From Streptomyces roseochromogenus subsp. oscitans DS 12.976 (GTDB lineage Bacteria; Actinomycetota; Actinomycetes; Streptomycetales; Streptomycetaceae): 63,729 nt of DNA. Below are positions 28,256-36,705 of the stretch, one piece after another (the stretch's first letter is position 1; each line of letters begins with the position of its first letter). Where the stretch lies: the NCBI RefSeq assembly GCF_000497445.1, contig NZ_CM002285.1, positions 1,327,676 through 1,391,404 of the forward strand. Direction: 5' to 3'. The notes under the pieces are model-generated. The model ran no database searches and was not told the origin of the DNA. It was given only the letters and a program-made list of their open reading frames with translations. Position numbers and translations under genes: made by a program.

Positions 28256-28610
28256 CGAGCACTGCCTCCAGCAGAGACCGGTCAGTGGGTGTGTGGTGGA
28301 AGACGGGGGGCTTGGTGGTCAGCGCCCCGCAGTCGACGAGGTCCGAGAGCAGCACCTTGGTGACCACCGCGGGCAGTTTCAGATGCGCGGCGGCCTCGGC
28401 GACCGAGACGGGCGCCCGGCACAGGTCGAGCGCCTGCGCGTGCTCGGGGCCGAGGTAGCCGAGCGGGGTGACGCCGGTGGCCATCACCTGCGACATCAGG
28501 TCCAGGGCGATGCTGGGCTTGGTGCGTCCGTTGCTGACTGTGAACGGGCGCACCAGCCGTCCGGCCGCGTCGTCCAGCCAGGGCCCGTCGCCGGCTGCGG
28601 TCACGCTCAA
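28233..28610 (-). CDS. cvnC: Conservon DUF742 protein CvnC
   Basis: 125-residue DUF742 protein with winged-helix character. Landmarks are GRLVRPFTVSNGRTKPSIAL, LGPEHAQALDLCRAPVSVAE and KVLLSDLVDCGALTT. TTG 28610 overlaps the cvnB stop as TTGA and gives coupled translation; GTG 28604 is the alternative. It is the third gene of the conservon. Confidence 0.92.
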   Translation of the reverse strand: MSVTAAGDGPWLDDAAGRLVRPFTVSNGRTKPSIALDLMSQVMATGVTPLGYLGPEHAQALDLCRAPVSVAEAAAHLKLPAVVTKVLLSDLVDCGALTTKPPVFHHTPTDRSLLEAVLDGLRRQL

Positions 28611-29041
28611 GGCCTCGTCGCCGTGGGTTCGACGGCGTGCTGCCGGGGCGCGGTCACCAGATAGGGGCGGACGCTCTTGACGAGCATCGCCATCTCGTAG
28701 CCCAGGACTGCTGCGTCGGCCTCACGCCCCGCCAGCACGGCGAGACAGGTGCCGGAGCCTGCGGTGGTGACGAACAGCAGGGTCGAGTCGAGCTCGACGA
28801 CGACCTGGCGGACGTCCCCGCCGTCACCGAACCGCACGCCCGCGCTGCGGCCGAGGGAGTACAGGCCGGAGGCCAGGGCCGCCATGTGGTCGGCACTGTC
28901 GACGTCGAGGCCGTGTACGGACTTGACCAGCCCGTCGCAGGACAGCAGCACCGCGCTGCTGGTGTGTGGTACGCGCTGCACGAGGCCGCTCAGCAGCCAG
29001 TCGAGGTCGGATGCGTGGGCCGTCGGCGCATCGCTCGCCAT
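28607..29041 (-). CDS. cvnB: Conservon roadblock/LC7 protein CvnB
   Basis: 144-residue roadblock/LC7 domain protein. The core reads DWLLSGLVQRVPHTSSAVLL, SADHMAALASGLYSLGRSAG and CLAVLAGREADAAVLGYEMA. These proteins modulate GTPases, here CvnD. ATG 29041 has AAGGAG ten bases upstream; an ATG at 29116 is less supported. It follows cvnA by 86 bp. Confidence 0.95.
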   Translation of the reverse strand: MASDAPTAHASDLDWLLSGLVQRVPHTSSAVLLSCDGLVKSVHGLDVDSADHMAALASGLYSLGRSAGVRFGDGGDVRQVVVELDSTLLFVTTAGSGTCLAVLAGREADAAVLGYEMAMLVKSVRPYLVTAPRQHAVEPTATRP

Positions 29042-29127
29042 GGTGGATCGACTCCTTGGGGTATCTGCGGGAGCGCGGGGGGTTGGGGGTGAGTGGTCGG
29101 TGGTGGGGGTGGACACGGTGCGGGCGG

Positions 29128-31653
29128 TCAGCCGGCCGGGGCGCTCCCGTCGGGCCGGCCGGTGCCACGGGCACCGTCGGATGCGGGCGCGTGGGCGCGC
29201 CCCTTCGATATGGAGGGCGGGTCCGTGTGGTCCGAGCCCAGGTGGTCTGCGGTTGTCGTATGGGCTGAGCCTGTGTGGCCAGCGCCCATGTGGTCCGGCT
29301 GCAGTTGGAGTGGGTCGGTGAACTCCGATGCGACAGGGCGAAGGTGATGAACCGTCATGTGGGCGGCATCCAGGTGCGTGGCATCCATGTGTGCGGACGC
29401 CAGGTGGGCCGCGTTCGTGTGGGTTGAGCCTGTGTGGGTTGAGCCTGTGTGGGTTGAATCCGTGTGGCCCGAGCCCATGTGCGCGGAGTCCATGGGGCTG
29501 GGATCAAGGAGACTGGAGCCCAGGTGGCTGGAGTGCAGATGGCTGGACTCCGGGGAGCTGGAGTGCGGGTAGCCGGAGCCCAGGGGCCCGGAGTCCAGGG
29601 CGCCGGGCTCCTGGCTCTCCAGGTGCTGCTGCGCCTCGGCGAGTCCGAACCCACGCTGGAAGGCCGCCACCAGCCCGGGGTCATGGCCCGGGACCGTGTC
29701 GTCGTCCTGACGGGGTGCGGGGCCGCCGCGCAGCTGGGGGACGATGTGCTGCTGGGCGCGGCGCCGCGGCAGTTGAGGCTTGCCCGTGGTGCCGCGCACG
29801 GTGCCGGCACGTGGCGTGGGCAGGACGCCCGCGTGCGCCTCGACCGCCGCCCTGTCCTCGGCACTGATGCCGGGCAAGGCCTCGGCGGGGGTGGGCCGTT
29901 CCTGCCGTGCGCCCCGCACGGGAAGGGGCGCCAGGGCATCCGCGCCGCGCCCGTTGTCACCGCTCTCCGCGTCACGCTGCCGGCCACCGCTCTCAACACC
30001 GGGCCGCCCGCTCCCGCCCTCGGCACCATGCCGCCCGCTCCCACGCTGGGCGTGCCGTCGGCGACCGGTCGCCGAAGCCTGCCCGGCATCGGCGCCGGCG
30101 TCTCTCCCGGAAGCGGCGACGGCCCCGGACACGGCGTCGGTCTCCGAGGCTGACGGGGCACCGGCCCCCGGCCGGGTACCGCCCTGCGCGGCTTTCACGT
30201 CACCGGACCGCACTCCCGGCGCGGACGCGGGGGCGGAGGCGGAGGCGGAGGCGGAGGCGGAGAAGGAAGTCGGCGCAGGCCCCCGCATCTGCGCCATCTG
30301 CCCCGCCTCGTACCCCAGTCCGGACCCCTGGCCATGGGCAGAGGCCTGGCCCTGGTGCCGCGCCTGCGGTGACGCGCCGGTGTCCGCCGGATCCTGCTGC
30401 TGCGGTACGCCCGCCCCGGCCCCCGTGGCCGCGCCGGGCACCCCGGGCGCCGCTCCCAACAACGCCTGCGGAACGACGAGTACGGCCTGCACACCGCCGT
30501 AGATGTTGGACTGCAGCCGCACATGGATGCCGTGCCGGCGGGCGAGCTGGGAGACGACGTAGAGGCCGATGCGACCGTCGGCCAGCAGGCTGGCGACGTT
30601 GACCTGGTCAGGGTCGGCGAGCAGGGCGTTCATCCGGTTCTGCTCGCCCACCGGCATGCCGAGCCCTCGGTCCTCGACCTCCACGGCGAGCCCGGACGTG
30701 ACGAGGTTGGCGCGGAGCAGTACCTGGGTGTGCGGGGCGGAGAACACCGAGGCGTTCTCGATGAGTTCGGCGAGCAGATGGATGACGTCGGCGACGGCGT
30801 GGCCGCGCAGTTCGCCGTCGATCGGCGGCACCAGCTTGACCCGGGAGTACTGCTCGACCTCGGCGATGGCGGAGCGCAGCACCTCGGTCATGCTCACCGG
30901 GTTGCTCCACTGCCGCCGCGAGACGGCGCCGCCGAGCACGGCGAGGTTCTCGGCGTGCCGCCGGATGCGGGTGGCCAGGTGGTCCACGTGGAACAGGCCC
31001 TTGAGCAGGTCGGGGTCCTCGATCTCGTTTTCCAGCTCGTCGAGGATCGAGATCTCCCGGTGCACGAGCGACTGAAGCCGACGCGCGAGGTTGACGAAGA
31101 CCTCCAGTTTCTGCTCGCTGCCCGCCTGGCTGGAGAGCTGGGCGGCGCGCACGACGGCGGTGACGGCGCCGTCGTGCGCGCGGGCCAGATCGGCGGCGAG
31201 CAGCTCGAAGTCGTCGGCGTCCGCGGGCGGCCGGCGGCGCGATGTGTGCTGCGGTGGGGCCTCCCCTTGGCGCAGCGCGTCGACCAGGGCATGCAGGTCG
31301 GCCTCGCCGCGCGCGGCGATACTGCGCAGCGCGTCGACGCGGTCGGAGACCGCGTGGGCGGCACGGTCGGCGGCCACGGCGGCGATGAGGATGCCGGCCA
31401 CGGTCACGGTGACCGCTCCGGCGAGCACGGCCCAGAGCATGGGGCCGGTGCGGGCGCCGGTGGAGCGGACGCTGAAGAGGACGGCGGCGGTGGCGCTGAG
31501 CGCGACCGCGAGGGGCGGCAGCACGGCGAGCCGCATGAGCTGGGGCCGTATGCGCAGTTCGGGCAGTGCGGGAGCGGGTCGGGCGACCGGTCGCCCGTGC
31601 CTGCCGCCCTCGCGGCGGTCGGCACGGGTGGCCGGTGCTCGGAGGTGAGACAT
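29128..31653 (-). CDS. cvnA: Conservon sensor histidine kinase CvnA with His-rich tail
   Basis: 841 residues from ATG 31653 (GAGG upstream). Two membrane segments (LAVLPPLAVALSATAAVLF and MLWAVLAGAVTVTVAGILI) flank a very short loop. A histidine-kinase-like part follows: LARRLQSLVHREISILDELE, then N-box LLAELIENASVFSAPHTQV and G-boxes EDRGLGMPVGE and DGRIGLYVVSQLARRHGI. From about residue 420 it becomes a long disordered tail rich in Ala, Ser, Gly and Pro. Near the C-terminus this changes into a five-residue His repeat (29344-29550). It is the membrane input component of the conservon. The 595-bp upstream gap probably holds its promoter. Confidence 0.92.
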   Translation of the reverse strand: MSHLRAPATRADRREGGRHGRPVARPAPALPELRIRPQLMRLAVLPPLAVALSATAAVLFSVRSTGARTGPMLWAVLAGAVTVTVAGILIAAVAADRAAHAVSDRVDALRSIAARGEADLHALVDALRQGEAPPQHTSRRRPPADADDFELLAADLARAHDGAVTAVVRAAQLSSQAGSEQKLEVFVNLARRLQSLVHREISILDELENEIEDPDLLKGLFHVDHLATRIRRHAENLAVLGGAVSRRQWSNPVSMTEVLRSAIAEVEQYSRVKLVPPIDGELRGHAVADVIHLLAELIENASVFSAPHTQVLLRANLVTSGLAVEVEDRGLGMPVGEQNRMNALLADPDQVNVASLLADGRIGLYVVSQLARRHGIHVRLQSNIYGGVQAVLVVPQALLGAAPGVPGAATGAGAGVPQQQDPADTGASPQARHQGQASAHGQGSGLGYEAGQMAQMRGPAPTSFSASASASASAPASAPGVRSGDVKAAQGGTRPGAGAPSASETDAVSGAVAASGRDAGADAGQASATGRRRHAQRGSGRHGAEGGSGRPGVESGGRQRDAESGDNGRGADALAPLPVRGARQERPTPAEALPGISAEDRAAVEAHAGVLPTPRAGTVRGTTGKPQLPRRRAQQHIVPQLRGGPAPRQDDDTVPGHDPGLVAAFQRGFGLAEAQQHLESQEPGALDSGPLGSGYPHSSSPESSHLHSSHLGSSLLDPSPMDSAHMGSGHTDSTHTGSTHTGSTHTNAAHLASAHMDATHLDAAHMTVHHLRPVASEFTDPLQLQPDHMGAGHTGSAHTTTADHLGSDHTDPPSISKGRAHAPASDGARGTGRPDGSAPAG
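29344..29550 (-). repeat. Degenerate 15-bp repeats encoding His pentapeptides in CvnA
   Basis: Fifteen-base degenerate repeats encode units such as MDSAH, MGSGH, TDSTH, TGSTH, TGSTH, TNAAH, LASAH, MDATH and LDAAH in register, about fourteen units. The DNA units TGTGGGTTGAGCCTG recur almost exactly near 29420-29460. A looser His-containing stretch follows towards the stop. Confidence 0.8.
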
Positions 31654-32247
31654 CTGCGTCCTCGTACTGGTCCGTCGGGCCTGTTTCTCAAGCGGTGCGC
31701 GAGGTGGCATGCGTCATCGCGGCGTCGGCCGACGAAACCGGAGAAACCGGCCGCGCGGCACGACGGACACTCACAGTAGTTGCTTGCGCATCATGTGCGG
31801 CGGGCAGTTGACAAACTCCCCTGAGGAGCGTCCCGCTCTGGTATGAACCGTCGTACGACAGACCGATAACCCGGCCAGGAACGGCACGGTCGAGCCGAAA
31901 GAGTTCGATACGGCCTGGTCAAAACCGGTCACAAGACGACGCCGACGGGCGACGGACCGGCGCCCGTCCCAGCGCTCGCTTCTCACCGGATTTCCGACAG
32001 CTGCAGGTCCGTCCTTCCCCGCTCCACACACCTCGACCGACGACGCGGGCCAGCCAAGTGTCACGGAGTGTGATGACCTTGGCCTGACCTTGAGGGTGTA
32101 TGGCTGGGCCTCCGGCAGCGCGCCCTGGACCAGCGCGCCCGTGACGGCACCGGGGCGGACGTCCAAGCCATGCACACCCCAGGCGACCGGAGCGCGGCTG
32201 ACCTCCATCTTCGCCCGCGGGATCTCCCCAGGCGGAAACCCGGAAGC
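31654..32247. other. Intergenic region upstream of cvnA
   Basis: About 600 bp without a convincing gene. Short open frames on both strands lack coding bias and ribosome-binding sites. The region is less GC-rich around 31750-31930, consistent with a promoter for cvnA reading left. I could not identify a clear -35/-10 pair on the minus strand. On the plus strand, TTGACA at about 31807 has no good -10. Confidence 0.5.
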
Positions 32248-32286
32248 CCGTCAGGGCCCGGAGCACATCCTTCCGGCCCCTGACGG
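32248..32286 (-). terminator. Terminator of the metallo-hydrolase gene
   Basis: CCGTCAGGG-C-CCGGA (32248-32262) pairs with TCCGG-C-CCCTGACGG (32272-32286), fourteen pairs with one internal mismatch and a 9-base loop. It begins 15 bp beyond the stop of the leftward gene. Confidence 0.8.
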
Positions 32287-32300
32287 CTCCGCCTCGTCGC

Positions 32301-33467
32301 TCAGCCCCGCTTGGGCGGCTCCGCGACGAACACCCCCACCGAGCGCCAGGTGCGCCGGAGTTCTCCCGACACGCCGCGCCACCATGCCTCCGCCGGGAGC
32401 TTGCCGGCGGGCTCGAAGGGTTCTCCGGGACGGGGCAGGGCCACCGCTTGGCCGGCCTCCTCGGCCGCCTCCTTCGTCCACTCCCCCGGCTCGGCCCAGG
32501 GATGCGGGGCGAGGTTGAAGGTGCCCCAGTGGATCGGCAGCAGCGCTCCGTGCGGGGCGCCGCCCTGCAAGTCGAGGTGGGCGCGCAGGCCCTCCTCGGG
32601 GGTCATGTGGATGTCGGTCCAGAACTCGCTGTACGCGCCGATCTGGATCATCGTGGCATCGAACGGGCCGTGGGCGGCGCCGATGTCCTTGAAGCCCTCG
32701 AAGTAGCCGGTGTCACCGCTGTGGTAGATCCGGTGCTCCTCGCCGGCGACGGCCCAGGACGCCCAGAGGGTGTGCTGGGTGTTGCGCAGGCCTCGGCCGC
32801 AGAAGTGGCGGGCCGGGGTGGCGGTGAGGGTGAGCCCGCCGATCCTGGTGGACTCGTGCCAGTCCAGCTCGCGCAGCCGGTCCGGGGACACGCCCCAGTG
32901 TTCGAGGTGGGCGCCGACACCCAGCGGCACGGCGAACACGGTGTCCGTGCCGGCCAGCGCCTTGATCGTGGGCAGGTCCAGATGGTCGTAGTGGTCGTGC
33001 GAGATGACGACCACGTCCACCTCGCCGAGCGCGGCCAGTGGCAGCGGCACGGGGTGCAGCCGCTTCGGTCCGGCGAAGGGGAACGGGGAGCAGCGCTCAC
33101 CCCAGACCGGGTCGAACAGCACCCTGTGGCCGTCGATCTCCGCGAGGACGCTGGAGTGGCCCATCCAGGTCAGCCGCAGTCCTGTGGCGGGCGGCTTGGC
33201 CAGGTCGGCGAAGGTCGTGGGGTGCACCGGGACGGTGCCCTTCGGAGAGCGCAGTGGCCGGGTGTCCTTGTCGAGGAACACCTTGGCGATGTCCAGCGTG
33301 GAACCGGACGGCCGGGTGCGTGCCGCACCGCCCGGGTTCTGGAACACACCGTCCTTGAAGTGGGGGGAGCGGCGGATGCGTGCCAGGCGCTCACCGCCCG
33401 GGTCCGCGCCGAACGCCGCCGGCCGCAGCGCGCGGATCCCGGAGCCCGAGGAACGCATTCCGGTCAC
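32301..33467 (-). CDS. MBL-fold metallo-hydrolase (UlaG/NAPE-PLD-like)
   Basis: 388 residues. The metallo-beta-lactamase signature is VVISHDHYDHLDLPTIKAL (HxHxDH), with upstream LRLTWMGHSSVLAEIDG and further metal ligands in TPARHFCGRG, IYHSGDTGYFEGF and LLPIHWGTF. This set fits the UlaG/N-acylphosphatidylethanolamine phospholipase D group. The substrate may be a phospholipid or lactone; it cannot be read. GTG 33467 sits close to a GGGAGG; ATG 33458 is an alternative start. Divergent from the amino-acid dehydrogenase across a control region with TetR-like operators. Confidence 0.87.
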   Translation of the reverse strand: MTGMRSSGSGIRALRPAAFGADPGGERLARIRRSPHFKDGVFQNPGGAARTRPSGSTLDIAKVFLDKDTRPLRSPKGTVPVHPTTFADLAKPPATGLRLTWMGHSSVLAEIDGHRVLFDPVWGERCSPFPFAGPKRLHPVPLPLAALGEVDVVVISHDHYDHLDLPTIKALAGTDTVFAVPLGVGAHLEHWGVSPDRLRELDWHESTRIGGLTLTATPARHFCGRGLRNTQHTLWASWAVAGEEHRIYHSGDTGYFEGFKDIGAAHGPFDATMIQIGAYSEFWTDIHMTPEEGLRAHLDLQGGAPHGALLPIHWGTFNLAPHPWAEPGEWTKEAAEEAGQAVALPRPGEPFEPAGKLPAEAWWRGVSGELRRTWRSVGVFVAEPPKRG

Positions 33468-33543
33468 GGTACCTCCCGGTGGAGTGAGTGAGGCTCCCCA
33501 TTATGGTCGGCCCCTCCGACAGCCCGGGGACCGGCCCACTTTA

Positions 33544-33608
33544 CTGAACCTCCGTTCAGCGCGTTGACAAGGCGCGGACCCGCTTCGGATACTGACTCAC
33601 TGTTCAGT
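33544..33608 (+). promoter_or_regulatory. Promoter and two TetR-like operators upstream of dehydrogenase
   Basis: CTGAAC-CTCC-GTTCAG (33544-33559) is a perfect inverted repeat just upstream of a good sigma70-type promoter: TTGACA (33564-33569), 18-bp spacer, GATACT (33588-33593). A second palindrome, ACTGA...TCAGT (33591-33608), overlaps the -10. Both share ACTGA half-sites with the operator at 34943 before the TetR gene. Confidence 0.6.
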
Positions 33609-33678
33609 AAAGCGTCACAGGAGCAGATCCGTCGGGCTCCCCTCGCCCACCACCGTCCGCGCCCGCCCTGGAGGCACC

Positions 33679-34863
33679 ATGACCGCCCGCGCTCCCCTGA
33701 TGTCGCTCGTCTGGACCGACCATGTCACCGGCCGCCAGGGCTTCCTGGTCGTGGACCGGCTGGTGCGCGGCGTGGCCAGCGGGGGGCTGCGGATGCGCCC
33801 CGGCTGCACCCTGGAGGAGGTGACGGGGCTCGCCCGCGGCATGACGATGAAGGAGGCCCTGCACTACGACCCCGAGGCTCGCTACGTCCCACTCGGCGGC
33901 GCCAAGGGCGGCATCGACTGCGATCCCCGGGCCCCGGGGGCGTACGAGCTGCTGGTGCGTTATCTGCGCGCCATGCGGCCGTACATCGAGAGCTTCTGGA
34001 GCACCGGCGAGGACCTCGGTCTCACCCAGGACCTGATCGACCGTGCGGCGGCCGAGGCCGGCTTGGTCTCCTCGATCCAGGCGGTGTACCCGCTGCTGGA
34101 CGACGAGGCGACGGCCCGCAAACGGCTCGCGGACGCCTTCGCGGTCGAGGTGGACGGCATCGGCCTGGACGAGCTGGCCGGCGGCTGCGGGGTCGCCGAG
34201 TCGGTGCTCGCCGCGCTGGACCGGGCCGGCGTGCCGTACCCGGGCACCCGGGTCGCCGTGCAGGGGCTCGGCACGATGGGCGGGGCCACCGCGCGGTTCC
34301 TGGCACGCGCGGGGCTGACGGTCGTGGCGGTCGCCGACATCAAGGGCACCATCGCCAATCCGGCGGGGCTCGACGTCGAGGCCCTGCTGGCCGCGCGGGA
34401 CGGCTACGGCACTGTCGACCGCCATGCCCTGCGCCCCGGCGACCGCGAACTGCCCGGCGACGCCTGGCTGTCGGCCGACGCGGAGGTGCTTGTGCCGGCG
34501 GCCGTGTCGTACGCGATCGGCACCGCCGACCAGCACCGGATACGGGCCCGCTGGATCGTCGAGGCCGCCAACATGCCCGTACTGCCGAAGGCGGAGGAAC
34601 TGCTGGCCGGGCGCGGAGTGACCGTGCTGCCCGACGTGGTGGTCAACTCCGCGACGAACGCCTGGTGGTGGTGGACCCTGTTCGGCGACATCGGCGCCGA
34701 CGCCGAGGAGGCGTTCGCCCACATCCGGCGCACCATGCGTGCCCTGGTCGCCTTGATGCTCGACCGCGCGGACGCCGACGGTACGACCCCGCGCGCGGCC
34801 GCCCATGCCCTGGTGACCGAGCGGCTCCCGGCGATCGCGGCCCGCTTCGGGTGGTACCGGTGA
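33679..34863 (+). CDS. Glu/Leu/Phe/Val dehydrogenase family protein
   Basis: 394 residues, NAD(P)-dependent oxidative deaminase of an amino acid. GLRMRPGCTLEEVTGLARGM and the catalytic-Lys motif YVPLGGAKGGIDCDP lead. ESFWSTGEDLGLTQDLIDRA and the Rossmann loop VAVQGLGTMGGATARFL follow. The C-terminal half has VEAANMPVLPKAEELLAGRG and VVNSATNAWWWW. Whether glutamate, valine or leucine is used is not readable. It has a clear promoter and operators. The TetR gene 180 bp downstream probably controls it, since operator half-sites are shared. Confidence 0.88.
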   Translation: MTARAPLMSLVWTDHVTGRQGFLVVDRLVRGVASGGLRMRPGCTLEEVTGLARGMTMKEALHYDPEARYVPLGGAKGGIDCDPRAPGAYELLVRYLRAMRPYIESFWSTGEDLGLTQDLIDRAAAEAGLVSSIQAVYPLLDDEATARKRLADAFAVEVDGIGLDELAGGCGVAESVLAALDRAGVPYPGTRVAVQGLGTMGGATARFLARAGLTVVAVADIKGTIANPAGLDVEALLAARDGYGTVDRHALRPGDRELPGDAWLSADAEVLVPAAVSYAIGTADQHRIRARWIVEAANMPVLPKAEELLAGRGVTVLPDVVVNSATNAWWWWTLFGDIGADAEEAFAHIRRTMRALVALMLDRADADGTTPRAAAHALVTERLPAIAARFGWYR

Positions 34864-34942
34864 AGGGATTCCACGGGCCGGCTCCTACGGCGACGGGGGA
34901 TGGCGGTGGCACGGTGGCCCCGACGGTGACAGCGGATCGCTG

Positions 34943-34964
34943 ACTGACTGCACGACCAGTCAGT
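34943..34964. promoter_or_regulatory. Operator upstream of TetR gene
   Basis: ACTGACTG-CACGAC-CAGTCAGT is a perfect 8-bp inverted repeat, 82 bp before the TetR start. Its ACTGA/TCAGT ends match the operator over the dehydrogenase promoter at 33591-33608, so one repressor may bind both sites. Confidence 0.6.
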
Positions 34965-35045
34965 AGCGCGGTGCTGTGGCCCCGGCCGCGCAAGGGTGGC
35001 AAGAGGTCGTCGGCGCGTGTCCGGGCGGCTGTGTAGGGTGACCGC

Positions 35046-35660
35046 GTGGCGAGAGTGCGGTTGAGCGTGGCCGAGCGGCGGGAGGAGCTGCTGCGGGCTG
35101 CCATCGGGCAGATCGAGGCACGGGGCGTGGCGGCGGTCAGGATCGCCGACGTGGCCGCGGCGCTCGGGGTGAGCAACGCGCTGGTGCTGTACCACTTCTC
35201 GACGAAGGAGAAGCTGGTCGCGGCCGCGTTCACCTATGCGGCCGAGGACGATCTCGCGCGCCTGCGCAAGCTGCTGGGCCGGCGGACGTCCGCGCTGCGC
35301 CGGCTGCGGGCCGCGGTGCGCTGGTACGCGCCGACCGGGCAGGCCAAGGGCTGGCGGCTGTGGATCGAGGGCTGGGCCGTGGCCCTGCGCGAGCCCGCCC
35401 TGCGAGAGGTCACCCTGGACCTGGACCGGCAGTGGAAGGCGGCGATCACCGATGTCATCGCCGAGGGCGTGGCGGCGGGCGAGTTCGCCTGCGCCGACCC
35501 CGCAGGTACCGCGCTGCGGCTGACGGCGCTGCTGGACGGGCTGGCCGTACAGCTGACGTCGTACCCGGGCGCGGTACCGCGGACGCGCGCGCAGGACTGG
35601 GTCGATGACGCGCTCGCGCGGGAACTGGGCCTGGACCGGAAGGCGTTGACCGAACGCTAG
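35046..35660 (+). CDS. TetR-family transcriptional regulator
   Basis: 204 residues. The N-terminal helix-turn-helix runs through VRIADVAAALGVSNALVLYH FSTKEKL (~residues 34-60), the TetR hallmark. The C-terminal ligand domain resembles BetI-like TetR_C groups (RLRAAVRWYAPTGQAKGWRL). GTG 35046 is the start. It sits downstream of the amino-acid dehydrogenase and has the operator at 34943 in its leader. A strong terminator follows. Confidence 0.92.
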   Translation: MARVRLSVAERREELLRAAIGQIEARGVAAVRIADVAAALGVSNALVLYHFSTKEKLVAAAFTYAAEDDLARLRKLLGRRTSALRRLRAAVRWYAPTGQAKGWRLWIEGWAVALREPALREVTLDLDRQWKAAITDVIAEGVAAGEFACADPAGTALRLTALLDGLAVQLTSYPGAVPRTRAQDWVDDALARELGLDRKALTER

Positions 35661-35703
35661 GCGGGAGTTCCGGTTGCCGCCCCGCCGCGCCCGGCCCCGA
35701 ACG

Positions 35704-35743
35704 CCCGTGCCCCCACCGCATGCTGCGCGGTGTGGGGCACGGG
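35704..35743. terminator. Bidirectional terminator between TetR and GDSL genes
   Basis: CCCGTGCCCCCACCGC pairs with GCGGTGTGGGGCACGGG: ten continuous outer pairs and five inner pairs with a small bulge, around a 7-base loop. It lies between two convergent stops. Confidence 0.8.
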
Positions 35744-35749
35744 GGTGGG

Positions 35750-36568
35750 TCAGGCAACCGAGGCGATGCGGTGCTTGATGTCGTCGGGGGACAGGGTGCC
35801 CTTGGCCGTGACATGGTCGCCGGAGGACTCGCCGCGCAGGCGGCGGCCGATCCACGGGACGAGGTACTCACGGGCCCAGTGGACGTCGTCGCGGCGGATG
35901 TCCAGGGTGCCCCGGGGCGGCAGCGGCGGCCACGGCTGCTCGGGGTCGGCCGGGATCTGGAGGCCGAGGGCCTGGCCGGCGCGCAGCGCCACGCGCGTGT
36001 GGCCCTCGGGTGAGAGGTGGAGCCGGTCGTTGTCCCAGGCCCGGCGGTCCTGCACGGACTTGAGGGACCACAGGTCGAGCACGGGGCAGCCGTACCGGTC
36101 CGCGATGGCCCGGACGTGCCCGTTGTACGTGGCGATCTTGCCGCGCAGATGCTTGAGCACGGGAACGCCGCGCGTGTCGAAGCCGGTCGTCACCATGACC
36201 GCGCCCGCGGCCTCGGTCAGCTGGGCCACGGCCCGCTCGAAGCGCTCGGCCACCTCGTCCGGGTCGGTGCCGGGGCGGATGATGTCGTTGCCGCCCGCGC
36301 AGAAGGACACCAGGTCCGGGGCCAGTTCGACGGCCTGCGGAAGCTGGTCCTGCACGATCTGGTCGAGCAGCTTCCCACGTACCGCGAGATTCGTGTACTT
36401 GAAGTCACCCTCGGGCCGCCGGTCGGCGAGCAGTACGGCGAACCGGTCGGCCCAGCCCACATACGCCCCGTCGGGCCCGGGATCGCCGACGCCCTCGGTG
36501 AAGCTGTCCCCCACCGCCACGTACGACCCGATCACTGATCTGTTGTCATTCTTCGAATCGTCTGCCAC
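35750..36568 (-). CDS. SGNH/GDSL hydrolase
   Basis: 272-residue esterase of the SGNH group. Block I is YVAVGDSFTEGVGD (nucleophile Ser), block II contains NLAVRGKLLDQI (oxyanion Gly), block III SFCAGGNDIIRPG (oxyanion Asn), and block V DRLHLSPEGHTRVA (catalytic Asp/His). There is no signal peptide, so it acts in the cytosol. Possible substrates are acyl esters; none is indicated by the neighbours. Confidence 0.9.
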   Translation of the reverse strand: MADDSKNDNRSVIGSYVAVGDSFTEGVGDPGPDGAYVGWADRFAVLLADRRPEGDFKYTNLAVRGKLLDQIVQDQLPQAVELAPDLVSFCAGGNDIIRPGTDPDEVAERFERAVAQLTEAAGAVMVTTGFDTRGVPVLKHLRGKIATYNGHVRAIADRYGCPVLDLWSLKSVQDRRAWDNDRLHLSPEGHTRVALRAGQALGLQIPADPEQPWPPLPPRGTLDIRRDDVHWAREYLVPWIGRRLRGESSGDHVTAKGTLSPDDIKHRIASVA

Positions 36569-36670
36569 GTCGCACCATGATTCACCTTCGGATGTGACCT
36601 ACGCGACCGTAAGGAGGGGTTGACGAACGGTGAGAAGAGACACTCTTAAATAGTTTGCGAATCAGGAATA

Positions 36671-36705
36671 GGGCTGACCCCAGGAGAGTTGAAGGCCGTC
36701 AGCCC
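36671..36705 (-). terminator. Hairpin at end of alpha-galactosidase gene
   Basis: GGGCTGAC (36671-36678) and GTCAGCCC (36698-36705) form an 8-bp stem with a 19-base loop. The right arm covers the stop codon of the leftward gene. Weak as a terminator but the only hairpin in the gap. Confidence 0.4.

Noticed and set aside
29357..29572. Trp/Cys-rich plus-strand frame
   Set aside because: It is the mirror of the His pentapeptide repeat in cvnA.
31771..32266. Small minus-strand genes upstream of cvnA
   Set aside because: No ribosome site, poor codon bias and no recognisable family.
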